DNA of 64,000 nucleotides from Pseudomonadota bacterium (GTDB lineage Bacteria > Pseudomonadota > Alphaproteobacteria > Rhizobiales > Aestuariivirgaceae): contig CAUJIO010000023.1 of assembly GCA_963205315.1 (NCBI GenBank), positions 1 through 64,000 on the forward strand, in the 5' to 3' direction. Below, one piece after another: positions 53,023 through 62,316 of this stretch (its first letter is position 1; every line of letters begins with the position of its first letter). Under the pieces are notes generated by a model that was not told where the DNA came from, ran no database searches, and worked only from the letters and a program-made list of their open reading frames with translations. The position numbers were made by a program, and so were the translations under genes.

Positions 53023-53811
53023 ATGGACCAGTCCAGCAAGAAGCGCACGGCACCACGCGTTACGAGGAGCCCCGGCCCATCACGCAGTGGGCGGTCTCTT
53101 CCGGACGAAGTGAGCCGTCGGATCGTGAACGATTTTATCACCAGCGAAAAGCTCAGCGCCGGGGACTTGTTGCCCAGCGAGGGCCAGCTCTGCGAGCTAT
53201 ATCGAGTTTCTCGCTCGACCGTTCGATCTGCAATTAAGAGTCTGTATGAATTTGGGTTGATTAGCGTGCGAAACGGCGTCGGTGCGATCGTCTTGCCGAG
53301 GGCGCACGAGATACCTCATGGACTTGATCGACTGGCATCAATCGACACATTTGCTACGGAGACGGGCCATCGCGCTGGAACGGCCGATCTTTCATGGAAT
53401 GAAGTCCCGGCGGACGCGGAGCTGAGCAAGAAACTGCGGATTCCAGTTGGTGATCCTGTGCTGGTTGTAAGCCGACTCAAACTCGTAGATGATGAACCTG
53501 CCGCTTGGGTTATTGACTATCTTCCATCACATTTGGTCGACACTTCTGATGTAAAGCGCAGATTCAAGGGCTCTGTCCTCGACGTGCTTTTGGACGATGA
53601 AAATCTGCTAGTCGATTATGCGGATAGCGAAGTGAGACCTCACATTTGCGATGAACCACTTGCAAAAACACTTCAACGACCAATAGGCACTGCAGTACTC
53701 TATCTCGACACCACGGTGTTCAACGTTAGAGGTGAGCCGGTAATATGGGGTCGAATCTGGCTAGATCCTAGCCACTTCCGGTTCGCGCTTCGCAGGCGGC
53801 GTTTTAGCTAA
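53023..53811 (+). CDS. GntR family transcriptional regulator, HutC subfamily (UTRA domain)
   Basis: This is a 262-residue regulator. Its winged helix runs from SLPDEVSRRIVNDFITSEKLSAGDLLPSEGQLCELYRVSRSTVRSAIKSLYEFGLI to the wing VRNGVGAIVL. The UTRA ligand domain follows with PVGDPVLVVSRLKLVDDEPAAWVIDYLP, LLVDYADSEVRPHICDE and GTAVLYLDTTVFNVRGEPVIWGRIWLDPSHFRF. It is divergent from the isochorismatase-HyuAB unit and probably represses it until a pathway metabolite binds. HutC-type regulators commonly sense the substrate of the adjacent catabolic genes, such as urocanate in the hut system. Confidence 0.93.
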   Translation: MDQSSKKRTAPRVTRSPGPSRSGRSLPDEVSRRIVNDFITSEKLSAGDLLPSEGQLCELYRVSRSTVRSAIKSLYEFGLISVRNGVGAIVLPRAHEIPHGLDRLASIDTFATETGHRAGTADLSWNEVPADAELSKKLRIPVGDPVLVVSRLKLVDDEPAAWVIDYLPSHLVDTSDVKRRFKGSVLDVLLDDENLLVDYADSEVRPHICDEPLAKTLQRPIGTAVLYLDTTVFNVRGEPVIWGRIWLDPSHFRFALRRRRFS

Positions 53812-53866
53812 TTCGCCCCTGGATTCCCACTCGACTCTCGATACAACTTGATCTGTCGTTGACGTT

Positions 53867-54106
53867 TTAGGCACTATAATCGATGTCCAATGGCACATGC
53901 GGTTGATGCCCGCGGAACCCGTGCTCATTCAATGACTCAGCTAGCCAACTAATCTTGCGAAACAAGGCTTTCGACAGGGCAGAAATTGACTTCAGAGAAA
54001 ACTCGGCTCGGCCAGTTTCGATTATAGAAGTATATCCAGGCGATAGGCCGGAAGCTGCTGACAAATCAAGAATACTCCAGCCCGAAGCAATGCGGGCTTG
54101 CCTCAC
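53867..54106 (-). CDS. Small XRE-type helix-turn-helix protein, possibly a fragment
   Basis: This frame of 79 residues begins with a GTG at 54106. VRQARIASGWSILDLSAASGLSPGYTSIIETGRAEFSLKSISALSKAL matches the XRE/Cro HTH pattern of SinR-like and cupin-linked regulators. The frame is open 15 codons further upstream to a stop at 54152, so the start is uncertain. Many regulators with this HTH carry a C-terminal cupin, which is missing here, so it may be a truncated remnant. It lies between the HutC regulator and ureD and points toward the former. Confidence 0.5.
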   Translation of the reverse strand: MRQARIASGWSILDLSAASGLSPGYTSIIETGRAEFSLKSISALSKALFRKISWLAESLNEHGFRGHQPHVPLDIDYSA

Positions 54107-54455
54107 GCGGCCACCGACAGCTGCAGTTGAACCCGCACCCCACCTAGACGCTCAGCTCTCTAGGTCCTCACCAATTTTGTTCCGCATCTCAATAATACTC
54201 CACTATTTTAAATGAGAGGAAGTACTCATCACCGAAAGAAACATGATTATTATTTACTCTGACTTTGACGACAGGTCCCTTGGAGCAGACTCCCAGCTTC
54301 AAACACTTTTATCCATTGATAGCTGTCGTCCTTACTTCCACTGTGGCCGCAGTCATGCGGAATTCTCCCTCGGTTGAGCATAAGGAAGAAAGCATCTTGT
54401 CCTAAAATCGGTGAGAACCATTGAGGAATTCTGTCGAGGTTCCACGCCACACTAC
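54107..54455. other. Intergenic region downstream of the urease operon
   Basis: These 349 bases lie between the ureD stop and the small XRE gene. They are AT-rich, contain only short unsupported frames, and show no clear hairpin terminator for the urease transcript. Confidence 0.4.
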
Positions 54456-55349
54456 TTATTTTCGCCTGGGACGGGGCTCTCGGCCAACAACTGCCAAACG
54501 GAATTGGCGCCAGATTGCAAGCAATGCAGCGCGCATTGGAACCGCATCAGATGCGAGAACACGCGCAGTGAATCCACTTCTTCTGGGAAGACGGGAAAAC
54601 CCGATGGTACATTGCCCGGTTGCATTGACCGAACTTCGGAGTCTCCCGACCAAAGATTCAACATCTACGCCGGATGTCGCCGCGAGCACACTGCCGTGGC
54701 ACACATATCCACCAGCGACACCGACACCGCCAGATTTGAATTCATTGCCTGTTACTCGAAATCTATCGATGGCGATGGGCTCCCCATCAAGTCGGCTTAA
54801 CGTGATCGTATTTTCATATAGATCGAATACCCGATCTTCGCCATTGTAGTCATGAGCCAAAAAACTGTCGAAAATGATCGCGTTAGCTGTGTCCGCGAGA
54901 GAAAGTCGCACTGACGATTTCAGATTCGCTCCGGGAAACAGTATTGTCGTGTCGGGAAAAAGTTCGACAAGCGCTTCTTCGCCCGCGATGATGCCGCTAG
55001 ATTGTTCGGTTACACCGTCGGTTGCCCTGTGAACGACCGTTGACGCTTGAGTGGTCAAATGTACCTGCGCGCGCTCACGTACCGAAGCATTGGTAAAGAG
55101 CCGATCGAGTCCGTAGAGACCACCAGAACAAGATTGTGTGTAGACTGTCGCAAGTCCTTCAGACGGACCATCATCAAGATGAAATGGTCGGCAAATATGA
55201 AACGGATACGATGAATATTGACGACCCAGTCGGGTGATTCCTCTTGCGTCACGCAAGAATTCCAACTCGAGCCGGCCACGACTCCCAGTCGCCTGGCGGT
55301 GCTCAAGCGCGCTATGGCTGGCATCAGGCATCTGCGAATAAAACGTCAT
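54456..55349 (-). CDS. ureD: Urease accessory protein UreD
   Basis: UreD (UreH) binds the urease apoenzyme and, with UreF and UreG, delivers nickel. The 297-residue product shows [48 protein letters not shown] and [13 protein letters not shown], which follow the UreD pattern of YPF...P and GDxxxxxVxVGxGA..T.QAAxKVYR loosely, so it is divergent. The start is uncertain: ATG 55349, ATG 55331 and TTG 55364 all overlap the ureG 3' end. It is the last gene of the leftward urease operon, an unusual position since ureD is commonly first. Confidence 0.85.
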   Translation of the reverse strand: MTFYSQMPDASHSALEHRQATGSRGRLELEFLRDARGITRLGRQYSSYPFHICRPFHLDDGPSEGLATVYTQSCSGGLYGLDRLFTNASVRERAQVHLTTQASTVVHRATDGVTEQSSGIIAGEEALVELFPDTTILFPGANLKSSVRLSLADTANAIIFDSFLAHDYNGEDRVFDLYENTITLSRLDGEPIAIDRFRVTGNEFKSGGVGVAGGYVCHGSVLAATSGVDVESLVGRLRSSVNATGQCTIGFSRLPRRSGFTARVLASDAVPMRAALLAIWRQFRLAVVGREPRPRRK

Positions 55350-55989
55350 GCTCGAGACGGTCAATTAGAGCCTCTATGCCAAATCCGCGCCTTGCATCAG
55401 TCAGCATCACCGGCCGGCCTCCGCGGATCTCCAGAGCTTCCTTAGACATTTTTTCGACATCAACCCCTACCACGGGCCCAACATCGATCTTGTTGATTAT
55501 CAAAACATCGCAACGGAGAATGCCGGGCCCCTTCTTTCGCGGAATGTCGTCGCCACCGCCGGTGTCGATCACGAATAGCCAATAGTCAACTAGATCAAGT
55601 GAGAAAGTAGATGCCAGATTGTCGCCACCACTCTCTATAAAAATCAAATCGGCGTTCGGGAACCGTGCCGCCAGAGTGTCGGCAGCAGCAATGTTCAACG
55701 ACGGATCTTCGCGAATGACCGTGTGCGGGCAGGCACCCGCCTCAACGGCCATGACCCGTTCAGGGTCAATGAGGCCGGAGCGCTGGAGCCGTAGCGCGTC
55801 TTCCTTGGTGACAAGATCATTCGTAACCACTGTCACCTCCAGGCCTCGTGCATGCAACCTGGGCAGCAAGGCCTCAATCAAAGCGGTCTTGCCGGATCCA
55901 ACCGGGCCGCCAATGCCGACGCGAGCGGCCGATTTGTGTTTGCCCAATCTCCGGTCGATTGAGTCGATTGATGTGTTAACAACATTCAT
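55324..55989 (-). CDS. ureG: Urease accessory GTPase UreG
   Basis: This 221-residue SIMIBI GTPase powers nickel insertion. ATG 55989 has AGGAGG in front. Motifs are the P-loop [11 protein letters not shown] near residues 25-35, [10 protein letters not shown], the metal-binding CPH in [35 protein letters not shown], and [14 protein letters not shown] followed by INKID for guanine recognition. It is the best conserved of the accessory proteins here. It starts 11 bases after the ureC stop. Confidence 0.95.
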   Translation of the reverse strand: MNVVNTSIDSIDRRLGKHKSAARVGIGGPVGSGKTALIEALLPRLHARGLEVTVVTNDLVTKEDALRLQRSGLIDPERVMAVEAGACPHTVIREDPSLNIAAADTLAARFPNADLIFIESGGDNLASTFSLDLVDYWLFVIDTGGGDDIPRKKGPGILRCDVLIINKIDVGPVVGVDVEKMSKEALEIRGGRPVMLTDARRGFGIEALIDRLEHDVLFADA

Positions 55990-55999
55990 TCGAACCTCC

Positions 56000-57712
56000 T
56001 CATCGCAGCATGTAGAGCTGTGCGAGCGGCAATTCCATCGCCGGCTCGACCCAAGCTTTGACGCCATCCACGAACACATCGAAGGTCTGTGAATCTACAC
56101 GAATTTCGGGACAGGCGTCATTGTGTAGCATGTGCTGTTTGTTTAGCTTGCGAGTGCCGCGGACCGGCAACAATGTCTTACTCACGCCAAGCTTTCCTGC
56201 AAGATCATCTGCTATAGCTGACGGGTGGACGAAGCAGGCCGACGTTGACTTAATGGCCTGACCAAATGCACCCCACTGTGGGCGCATTAGGACCGGCTCA
56301 CATGTCATTAAGGAAGCTGCCGAGTCCCCCATGGCACCCCAGGCTATAAAACCTCCCTTGATGACGACCTCCGGCTTTACACCGAAAAAGCCAGGCTTCC
56401 ACAGGACCACGTCGGCCATCTTGCCAGCTTCCAGAGATCCGACGTGGGCATCAATGCCAAAGCTTCGAGCAGCATTAATCGTATATTTTGCGATATAGCG
56501 TTTGATCCGCTCATTGTCGCCTCTGCGCGTTCTTTCCTGCGGCAAGCGTCCGCGTTGATCCTTCATTTTCGAAGCAAGTTGCCATGTGCGAGTAATTACT
56601 TCATGAATGCGTCCCATCCCTTGGCTGTCTGAGCCAAGCATCGAGATTGCGCCGATGTCATGCAGGATGTCCTCTGCTGCGATAGTCTGCGCTCGGATTC
56701 GACTCTCGGCAAATGCAACGTCTTCAGGAATCGAAGCACTTAGATGATGACAAACCATAGTCATGTCCAAATGCTCGTCGAAAGTATTGACCGTAAATGG
56801 ATTTGTCGGATTGGTTGAGGACGGGAGACAGTTCATTTCGCCTGCTACGCGAATAATGTCCGGCGCATGGCCACCGCCCGCGCCTTCGGTGTGGTACATG
56901 TGAATTGTACGGCCATTAATGGCCGCCAAAGTGTCCTCGAGAAAGCCACTCTCATTGAGCGTGTCGGTGTGAATTTGTACTTGAAAGTCCATCTCGTCTG
57001 CCACACTGAGGCAGGTATCGATGACCGAAGGCATTGATCCCCAGTCCTCGTGAATCTTTAGTCCTACCGCGCCTCCCGCAATTTGATCGTAGATCGAGCG
57101 CGGCTTCGAAGTGTTGCCTCGACCCAAAAAACCGAAATTCATCGGGAATGATTCCGATGCCTGGATCATCTTGCCAACGTTAAAGGCCCCACCACAGTCA
57201 ATGCCTACAGTGATTGGTCCCAATGATCCGCCCATCATGGTGGTCAAGCCCGAGGCGATTGCGTGACTTACAAGCTGCGCACTATCAAAATGAACATGCA
57301 CATCGATCCCACCCGGAGTGGCAATAAGCCCTTCAGCATCACGTACTGTAGTGGCAACGCCACAAATGAGTGCTGGATGAACACCATCCATTGTGCCGGG
57401 ATTACCAGCCTTTCCAATTGCGACAATCTTACCTTCCTTAATGCCAATATCACCTTTGATTATTCCTACCACCGGGTCTATCACCGTGGCATTGCAAAGA
57501 AGCATATCCAGAGCGCCCATCGCACTGTCATATCCGGGGGTAAGGCCCAGACCGTCACGCAGCGTCTTGCCACCTCCATGCAGGCATTCGTCACCATGCA
57601 CTATATAGTCGTGCTCCACTTCAGCAAATAGATTGGTGTTTCCCAAACGCACAGCATCGCCCTTAGTCGGGCCATACATTTGCGCGTATTCTCTGCGTGT
57701 CATCCATGCCAT
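56000..57712 (-). CDS. ureC: Urease alpha subunit (UreC), divergent
   Basis: This catalytic subunit hydrolyses urea to ammonia and carbamate at a dinickel centre. The 570 residues start [16 protein letters not shown] at 57712, five bases after the ureAB stop. All active-site residues are present: His139 and His141 (HVH), carbamylated Lys219 in GLKIHEDWG, His248 in [11 protein letters not shown], His274 in [13 protein letters not shown], flap Cys321 with His322 in MVCHH, and Asp362 in SDSQGMGR. Relative to the Klebsiella numbering, the offset drops from five to two between His141 and Lys219, implying a three-residue deletion in the GGGTGP region, here [10 protein letters not shown]. Despite divergence it looks functional. 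Confidence 0.95.
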   Translation of the reverse strand: MAWMTRREYAQMYGPTKGDAVRLGNTNLFAEVEHDYIVHGDECLHGGGKTLRDGLGLTPGYDSAMGALDMLLCNATVIDPVVGIIKGDIGIKEGKIVAIGKAGNPGTMDGVHPALICGVATTVRDAEGLIATPGGIDVHVHFDSAQLVSHAIASGLTTMMGGSLGPITVGIDCGGAFNVGKMIQASESFPMNFGFLGRGNTSKPRSIYDQIAGGAVGLKIHEDWGSMPSVIDTCLSVADEMDFQVQIHTDTLNESGFLEDTLAAINGRTIHMYHTEGAGGGHAPDIIRVAGEMNCLPSSTNPTNPFTVNTFDEHLDMTMVCHHLSASIPEDVAFAESRIRAQTIAAEDILHDIGAISMLGSDSQGMGRIHEVITRTWQLASKMKDQRGRLPQERTRRGDNERIKRYIAKYTINAARSFGIDAHVGSLEAGKMADVVLWKPGFFGVKPEVVIKGGFIAWGAMGDSAASLMTCEPVLMRPQWGAFGQAIKSTSACFVHPSAIADDLAGKLGVSKTLLPVRGTRKLNKQHMLHNDACPEIRVDSQTFDVFVDGVKAWVEPAMELPLAQLYMLR

Positions 57713-57716
57713 TGAG

Positions 57717-58409
57717 TCACGCTCCCCTAAATCCGCGTTCGCGAGCACGCTGCAAAGCGACTCGCTTATTCTCCTCGCTTTTGGCCGATCCATTGGAAAG
57801 ACCGTTGAGACCGTGGAGCTCTTGCGCACCGCCAAATTCGGTCAGCACAACCTCCTTTGCCTCGCCTGGCTCGAAGCGCACCGCAGTGCCAGCGGGCACA
57901 TCCAAGCGCAACCCATAAGCCATGCTGCGGTCAAACTCGAGCGCCCCGTTCGTCTCGAAAAAGTGGTAATGTGAGCCTACCTGCACTGGCCGGTCGCCAG
58001 TATTGACGACATTAATTGTAACCCTGCGGCGACCAGCGTTTAACTCGATCTCACCTTCTTCACAGTCTAATTCGCCAGGGATAACGCCTTGCACATCTGT
58101 GCTACCTAGCCGGATTGGATCGTGGACGGTCACTAATTTCGTGCCATCGGGAAAACACGGCTCCACTTGGATGATCTGAATCAACTCCACTACGCCAGCC
58201 ATAACATCATCGGCGGTGAGCAATGTCGACCCGTAGGCCGTCAAGTCAGCAACCGAGCGCCCTTCACGGGCTCCTTCCAAAATCTCATCCGCGATGTAAG
58301 CAATTGCTTCAGGATGGTTGAGCTTCAGGCCCCGTCTTTTGCGGCGGCGCGCGATTTCCGCTGCGGTGAAGATCGTCAGCCTTTCCATCTCCGTCGGAGT
58401 CAGTAACAT
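57717..58409 (-). CDS. ureAB: Fused urease gamma and beta subunits (UreAB)
   Basis: This is a single 230-residue polypeptide. Residues 1-100 are Ure[42 protein letters not shown], then [12 protein letters not shown] and [18 protein letters not shown]. After a short linker, UreB follows from about 108: [21 protein letters not shown], the [15 protein letters not shown] block and [12 protein letters not shown]. Separate ureA and ureB genes are the rule in proteobacteria, whereas fusion is known from Helicobacter. There is no stop between the halves. It lies 15 bases after ureF and 4 before ureC. Confidence 0.94.
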   Translation of the reverse strand: MLLTPTEMERLTIFTAAEIARRRKRRGLKLNHPEAIAYIADEILEGAREGRSVADLTAYGSTLLTADDVMAGVVELIQIIQVEPCFPDGTKLVTVHDPIRLGSTDVQGVIPGELDCEEGEIELNAGRRRVTINVVNTGDRPVQVGSHYHFFETNGALEFDRSMAYGLRLDVPAGTAVRFEPGEAKEVVLTEFGGAQELHGLNGLSNGSAKSEENKRVALQRARERGFRGA

Positions 58410-58424
58410 CAGCTTCCCTTTCGA

Positions 58425-59111
58425 TCAATTCACAAACAAGCGAATCTCGTCCGTCTCATGCTTCATAGACGCGATTTCGATCTGTGGGATGAATGAATGA
58501 CACTCGTCCGGTCTGCCCACTGGTGTAGACACAATGCGAGCAATTAGAGGTATGAGATTTGAATGTACAATCTGAGCATCGATGTGCCCAATAGCCGACA
58601 GGCGCACCGCCGCTCCAAGCAATGAGGTACAAATTCCGTGAGCTCCCATGCATTGGATCAGGGTGCTGTCAAACCCGCACTGGCCCCAGATTAACCCCTG
58701 CACCACCGGCATGTGGCCGTATGCTTTGCCCAATTCAATCATTTCAGCGTAGTCCTCGGCAACCTTTGAACCAAGCCTTCTGTGAGTGCTTAGAAGTGCG
58801 GCGCCCACTCTCGATGACCCCATCCGCTGTTCAGTGCTGAGCGACTGTGCCTCAACCAGCATGTCTAGCCACGCCACTTCATTCAGATCAAGAGCGGCAT
58901 AGTGCGCATGTACCATCATAACCCGATCGAGGCTTGCCCATCTTCCGCGCAGATGGGCGCTTACAAAGCCTGCAACGGTCGCTACATCTTTTACAATGCC
59001 TTGGTTGCAAAGCGATTCGAGACCCCAAGAAAAACTCACAGAACCCGACGGAAATGTTGCGTCCGCATGTTGTAATACAGCGGCCAGATTGGCACATTTC
59101 TCACTTTCCAT
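58425..59111 (-). CDS. ureF: Urease accessory protein UreF
   Basis: UreF, 228 residues, is the all-helical activator that gates UreG during nickel insertion. The family pattern is present: LQHADATFPSGSVSFSWGLES near residues 13-33, VAGFVSAHLRGRWASLDRVMMVHAHYAA, EQRMGSSRVGAALLSTHRRLG and GHMPVVQGLIWG. The C-terminal half, with LLGAAVRLSAIGHIDAQIVH, matches the expected conserved GQ/ARL region. It overlaps the ureE stop by 11 bases. Confidence 0.92.
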   Translation of the reverse strand: MESEKCANLAAVLQHADATFPSGSVSFSWGLESLCNQGIVKDVATVAGFVSAHLRGRWASLDRVMMVHAHYAALDLNEVAWLDMLVEAQSLSTEQRMGSSRVGAALLSTHRRLGSKVAEDYAEMIELGKAYGHMPVVQGLIWGQCGFDSTLIQCMGAHGICTSLLGAAVRLSAIGHIDAQIVHSNLIPLIARIVSTPVGRPDECHSFIPQIEIASMKHETDEIRLFVN

Positions 59112-59556
59112 CGCTTACCAGCCTAACCTTGCCATCTCCTATCATGAGTGCGAGCCTGTCTAGGTAAGTCTGCACTGGACCCTCAACCGCTATATGGATC
59201 AAGTCACTGTCGAACCTCACTTTCCAGTGCAAGTTGCCGCAGAAATACCCAAGTTCAATTGCTGTGGCTTTATTCGAGGGAATCAGGCTCAACCAGCGTC
59301 GTTCACTCAGCCGCACCACCACAGCAAGGTCGCGATCGCAATACAGAACAGCACCGTCCGTCAACTGCTGATTGCGACTTAATGCGATGGCACATTCAGT
59401 GCCCTTGTCTGTCTTCATCCGTAGGCGACGCCGAGCCACTTCGTCAGGCTTGATTGTCAGATATTCAACTCTGTCCGCATGATCAAGATCATGCAACTTA
59501 CCAGAAAAGCGCTCATCTATGACATTTCCAAGAACAGACTCGAACATGCGAACCAT
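59101..59556 (-). CDS. ureE: Urease accessory protein UreE
   Basis: UreE is the nickel chaperone that hands metal to UreG. The 151 residues include DRVEYLTIKPDEVARRRLRMKTDKGTECAIAL in the N-terminal domain and LGYFCGNLHWKVRFD, where the conserved GN-x-H supplies the dimer-interface nickel ligand. The histidine-rich C-terminal tail seen in Klebsiella is absent, so storage capacity is probably low. It is the first urease gene and starts 155 bases downstream of the ABC permease, with GAGGGA before the ATG. Confidence 0.9.
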   Translation of the reverse strand: MVRMFESVLGNVIDERFSGKLHDLDHADRVEYLTIKPDEVARRRLRMKTDKGTECAIALSRNQQLTDGAVLYCDRDLAVVVRLSERRWLSLIPSNKATAIELGYFCGNLHWKVRFDSDLIHIAVEGPVQTYLDRLALMIGDGKVRLVSDGK

Positions 59557-59710
59557 GATTTCCCTCAGTACAGCGCCCTTACTCTTTTCTCTTCATTTGC
59601 GCCCTGCTGCATCACCGTAATTCCACTTCCGGGATGAAAGCGCCAAAACACTGAATGTCCTATAGCCTGATCATTTCCCGACGAACCGACGCAACCAATG
59701 ACCATGGCGA

Positions 59711-60781
59711 TTACTTGCTCGCTTGCATCTTGCCAGGCTCTTTAGCGCGCTCAAGTTGCTCACTAACCTTTCTCCGTTGCGCAATTCTTGGTCCCATATA
59801 AGTCCCCAATGCATCCAGACTAGCTGCCAACATAAGAGCAAGGCCACTAGCAACTAACTGAATAAATGGCGGGACATTTAGCAGAGTTAACCCGTTGTCA
59901 AGAACACCCAAGAACACCCACGCGGTGATCACACCGAGAATACGCCCTCGTCCCCCAGTAAATGCTACACCGCCCAACAGAATAATCGTCAAGGCTTGGA
60001 GCTCCATTTGCAAGCCCAATGATCCCGGCGAAACACCGTCAAGCCGAGACGCCAACAGTACGCCCGCTACTGCGGCCGCCATGCCAGTTGCAACATAGAG
60101 ACCGAACAAGAGGCGCTTCACTGGTAATGCTGCAAGAAACGCAGCTTGAGGGTTCACGCCAACTGCGTAAATGTATCGTCCCCAGATAGTTGAGGATATA
60201 AACGCCGCAGACAAGGCAAATGAGCCGCATACCAGCCACAGCAATACTGGAACGGCAAGAAATCGACCATTGCCAATGAAGAAAAAAGTCTCGCCGAGAC
60301 CATATACTTCCGTGGGGTTGATAAGAAGCGTCACACCACGTAGAAAACTCAGCATTCCGAGTGTGACTATAATAGGGTTGAAGCGCATTATGCCGCACAG
60401 AAGGCCGTTCAATGCACCAACTAGCGCTCCCGCAAGTAGTCCCGCAACAATCGCAACACCAGGACTCGAACCATATTGCGTGATAGCAATGGCAGACATC
60501 ATGCCAGAAAATGCAATGTTCGAGCCGACTGAGAGATCGACGTGCCCAGCAATGACAAGTAAGGTCATTGCAGACACAACGATCCCAATTGCTGCATAGT
60601 TTGTTAAAATCACTGTAAAATTCGAGACAGTTAGAAACGCGCTGCTCCGATAGCTAAAGAACACTATCATGACAAGCAGAGTTCCAAGTAGTATGTTGTT
60701 GACCAGAAAATTTCCCTGTCCGAGCTTTGCTAGGTAGCTCGGCGCATGCCCGGACTTCACTTCTGCTGCACTCGCGGTCAT
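59711..60781 (-). CDS. Sugar-type ABC transporter permease (RbsC-like)
   Basis: This 356-residue inner-membrane permease overlaps the ATPase stop by 4 bases. It has the BPD_transp_2 blocks MTLLVIAGHVDLSVGSNIAF and LQALTIILLGGVAFTGGRGRI and about nine hydrophobic helices. The C-terminus is charged (IAQRRKVSEQLERAKE). It belongs to the ribose/autoinducer-2 permease family, although it lies directly upstream of the urease genes. Urea is normally imported by UrtABCDE or UT/Yut channels, so this transporter probably brings in a larger precursor whose breakdown releases urea or ammonia. Confidence 0.92.
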   Translation of the reverse strand: MTASAAEVKSGHAPSYLAKLGQGNFLVNNILLGTLLVMIVFFSYRSSAFLTVSNFTVILTNYAAIGIVVSAMTLLVIAGHVDLSVGSNIAFSGMMSAIAITQYGSSPGVAIVAGLLAGALVGALNGLLCGIMRFNPIIVTLGMLSFLRGVTLLINPTEVYGLGETFFFIGNGRFLAVPVLLWLVCGSFALSAAFISSTIWGRYIYAVGVNPQAAFLAALPVKRLLFGLYVATGMAAAVAGVLLASRLDGVSPGSLGLQMELQALTIILLGGVAFTGGRGRILGVITAWVFLGVLDNGLTLLNVPPFIQLVASGLALMLAASLDALGTYMGPRIAQRRKVSEQLERAKEPGKMQASK

Positions 60782-62289
60782 GGCAACTCTCCCCTATGCT
60801 CCACTCTGTGTGCTAGAGAGAGCAGATTCTCTTCATTGATTTCGTCGTTGCTCACGATCCCTGCCACTTGTCCGCCGGACAAGACCAGTACCCGCGCAGC
60901 AATCTGCATCAGCTCACCAGGCTCGCTCGACGTTGCGATTACTGCACGATCCGCTCCGGAGCTCACTGATTGTATTGCATCATATATTTCTCGCCGGGCG
61001 CCTACGTCGACACCCTGAGTCGGTTCGTCGAGAAGGAGCAGTTTGCACAACTGCACCTCGTTCAAGCATCGTCCGAGAACCAACTTCTGCTGATTGCCCC
61101 CTGAGAACCTACGGGCTTCCAAATCCATGCGCCTTGGCTGCAAATTGAGTTGCGCCATTACGTTTTGGAAGACCCGCCTTTCGTCCCCTTTTCGCCGCAC
61201 GCCGGAGCGACTTAGTCTGCCGAGTGAGGACAACAGGGTATTATCTGCTGCTGGAAGCGACTGGAATACGCTCCGCCGCAATCTGTCCGAGGGGACCAGC
61301 GCCATGCCTGATGCAAATGCCCACCCTGGTCCCCCGGTCCTAAACGGCTTCCCCCGAAAGGTGATTTCCCCGTAGTGTATTGGGTGCGCACCAAATAACG
61401 CCTCCAACAGTTCTGTACGCCCGGATCCCACCAGGCCGAATATGCCCAAAACTTCTCCAGGCTGGACATCGAAACTAACAGGCCCAATGCCCGACGCTAC
61501 AAGATTCCTAACGGACAAGAGCGGGCTACGCTCAGCAACATCTCCGGTGGCCGTTCTCGCTCTAGCACGGGTAACGCTCTTACCTACAATCGCACTTACG
61601 AGATCGTCGTGATTGAAGGACTCGACCTCACCGCTCAGCACAACTTGTCCACCGCGTATGACAGTCACTTTGTCTGCTAGCGCGAACACTTCGTTGAGCC
61701 TGTGGGTGACATAAAGAACCGGAATATTGCGCCCGCGGAGCTGCTTCAAATGATGTTGAAGTCGCTCGGCCTCTCGTTCGGACAAGGAGGCAGTCGGCTC
61801 ATCAAGGATAAGGACTTTGGGATTTGCTGCCAATGCTTTGATAATTTCAATTGCTTGCAATTCTGCATTTCCAACCCTTGAGAGCTCGCTATCGGGGTCA
61901 AGTGCAATGCCAAGTTGTGCCAGCAACTTCTTGGTCTCTATCCGCTGTTGCTGTCGCCTTACAAATGGTCCTACTCTGATTTCCTTCCCTAGAAAGACGT
62001 TGTCGGCGACATCAAGTGACATTGCGAGCGACAGTTCCTGGTAGACAACGCTGACACCTGCTTGCTGAGCCAGCCTTGGCGTCAAGAACGCGTACTCGCC
62101 ATCTCCTACAACAATCACTCCGCTGTCAGGTTTAACCGCGCCCGACAAACACTTAATTAGCGTCGATTTACCAGCACCGTTTGCTCCAAGAAGCACATGG
62201 ATCTCGCCGTCTTGGACGGCGAGATCCACTCCCTTAAGCACATCGACACCGCCATAGGATTTGCAGAGATTCATGACAGCAAACGCCAT
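60778..62289 (-). CDS. Sugar-type ABC transporter double ATP-binding protein (RbsA-like)
   Basis: This 503-residue protein has two nucleotide-binding domains. Domain 1 has the intact Walker A GANGAGKST, signature VGNAELQAIEIIKAL and Walker B LILDEPTASLSE. Domain 2 has the usual degenerate loop GLVGSGRTE, signature FSGGNQQKLVLGRCL and LLLDEPTQGVDVGA. The intact lysine in domain 1 contrasts with the ATPase at 4876. It lies 27 bases downstream of the binding-protein gene and is translationally coupled to the permease. Confidence 0.94.
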   Translation of the reverse strand: MAFAVMNLCKSYGGVDVLKGVDLAVQDGEIHVLLGANGAGKSTLIKCLSGAVKPDSGVIVVGDGEYAFLTPRLAQQAGVSVVYQELSLAMSLDVADNVFLGKEIRVGPFVRRQQQRIETKKLLAQLGIALDPDSELSRVGNAELQAIEIIKALAANPKVLILDEPTASLSEREAERLQHHLKQLRGRNIPVLYVTHRLNEVFALADKVTVIRGGQVVLSGEVESFNHDDLVSAIVGKSVTRARARTATGDVAERSPLLSVRNLVASGIGPVSFDVQPGEVLGIFGLVGSGRTELLEALFGAHPIHYGEITFRGKPFRTGGPGWAFASGMALVPSDRLRRSVFQSLPAADNTLLSSLGRLSRSGVRRKGDERRVFQNVMAQLNLQPRRMDLEARRFSGGNQQKLVLGRCLNEVQLCKLLLLDEPTQGVDVGARREIYDAIQSVSSGADRAVIATSSEPGELMQIAARVLVLSGGQVAGIVSNDEINEENLLSLAHRVEHRGELP

Positions 62290-62316
62290 GGCACCTTCTC
62301 CCAGTTTTCGAGCCGA

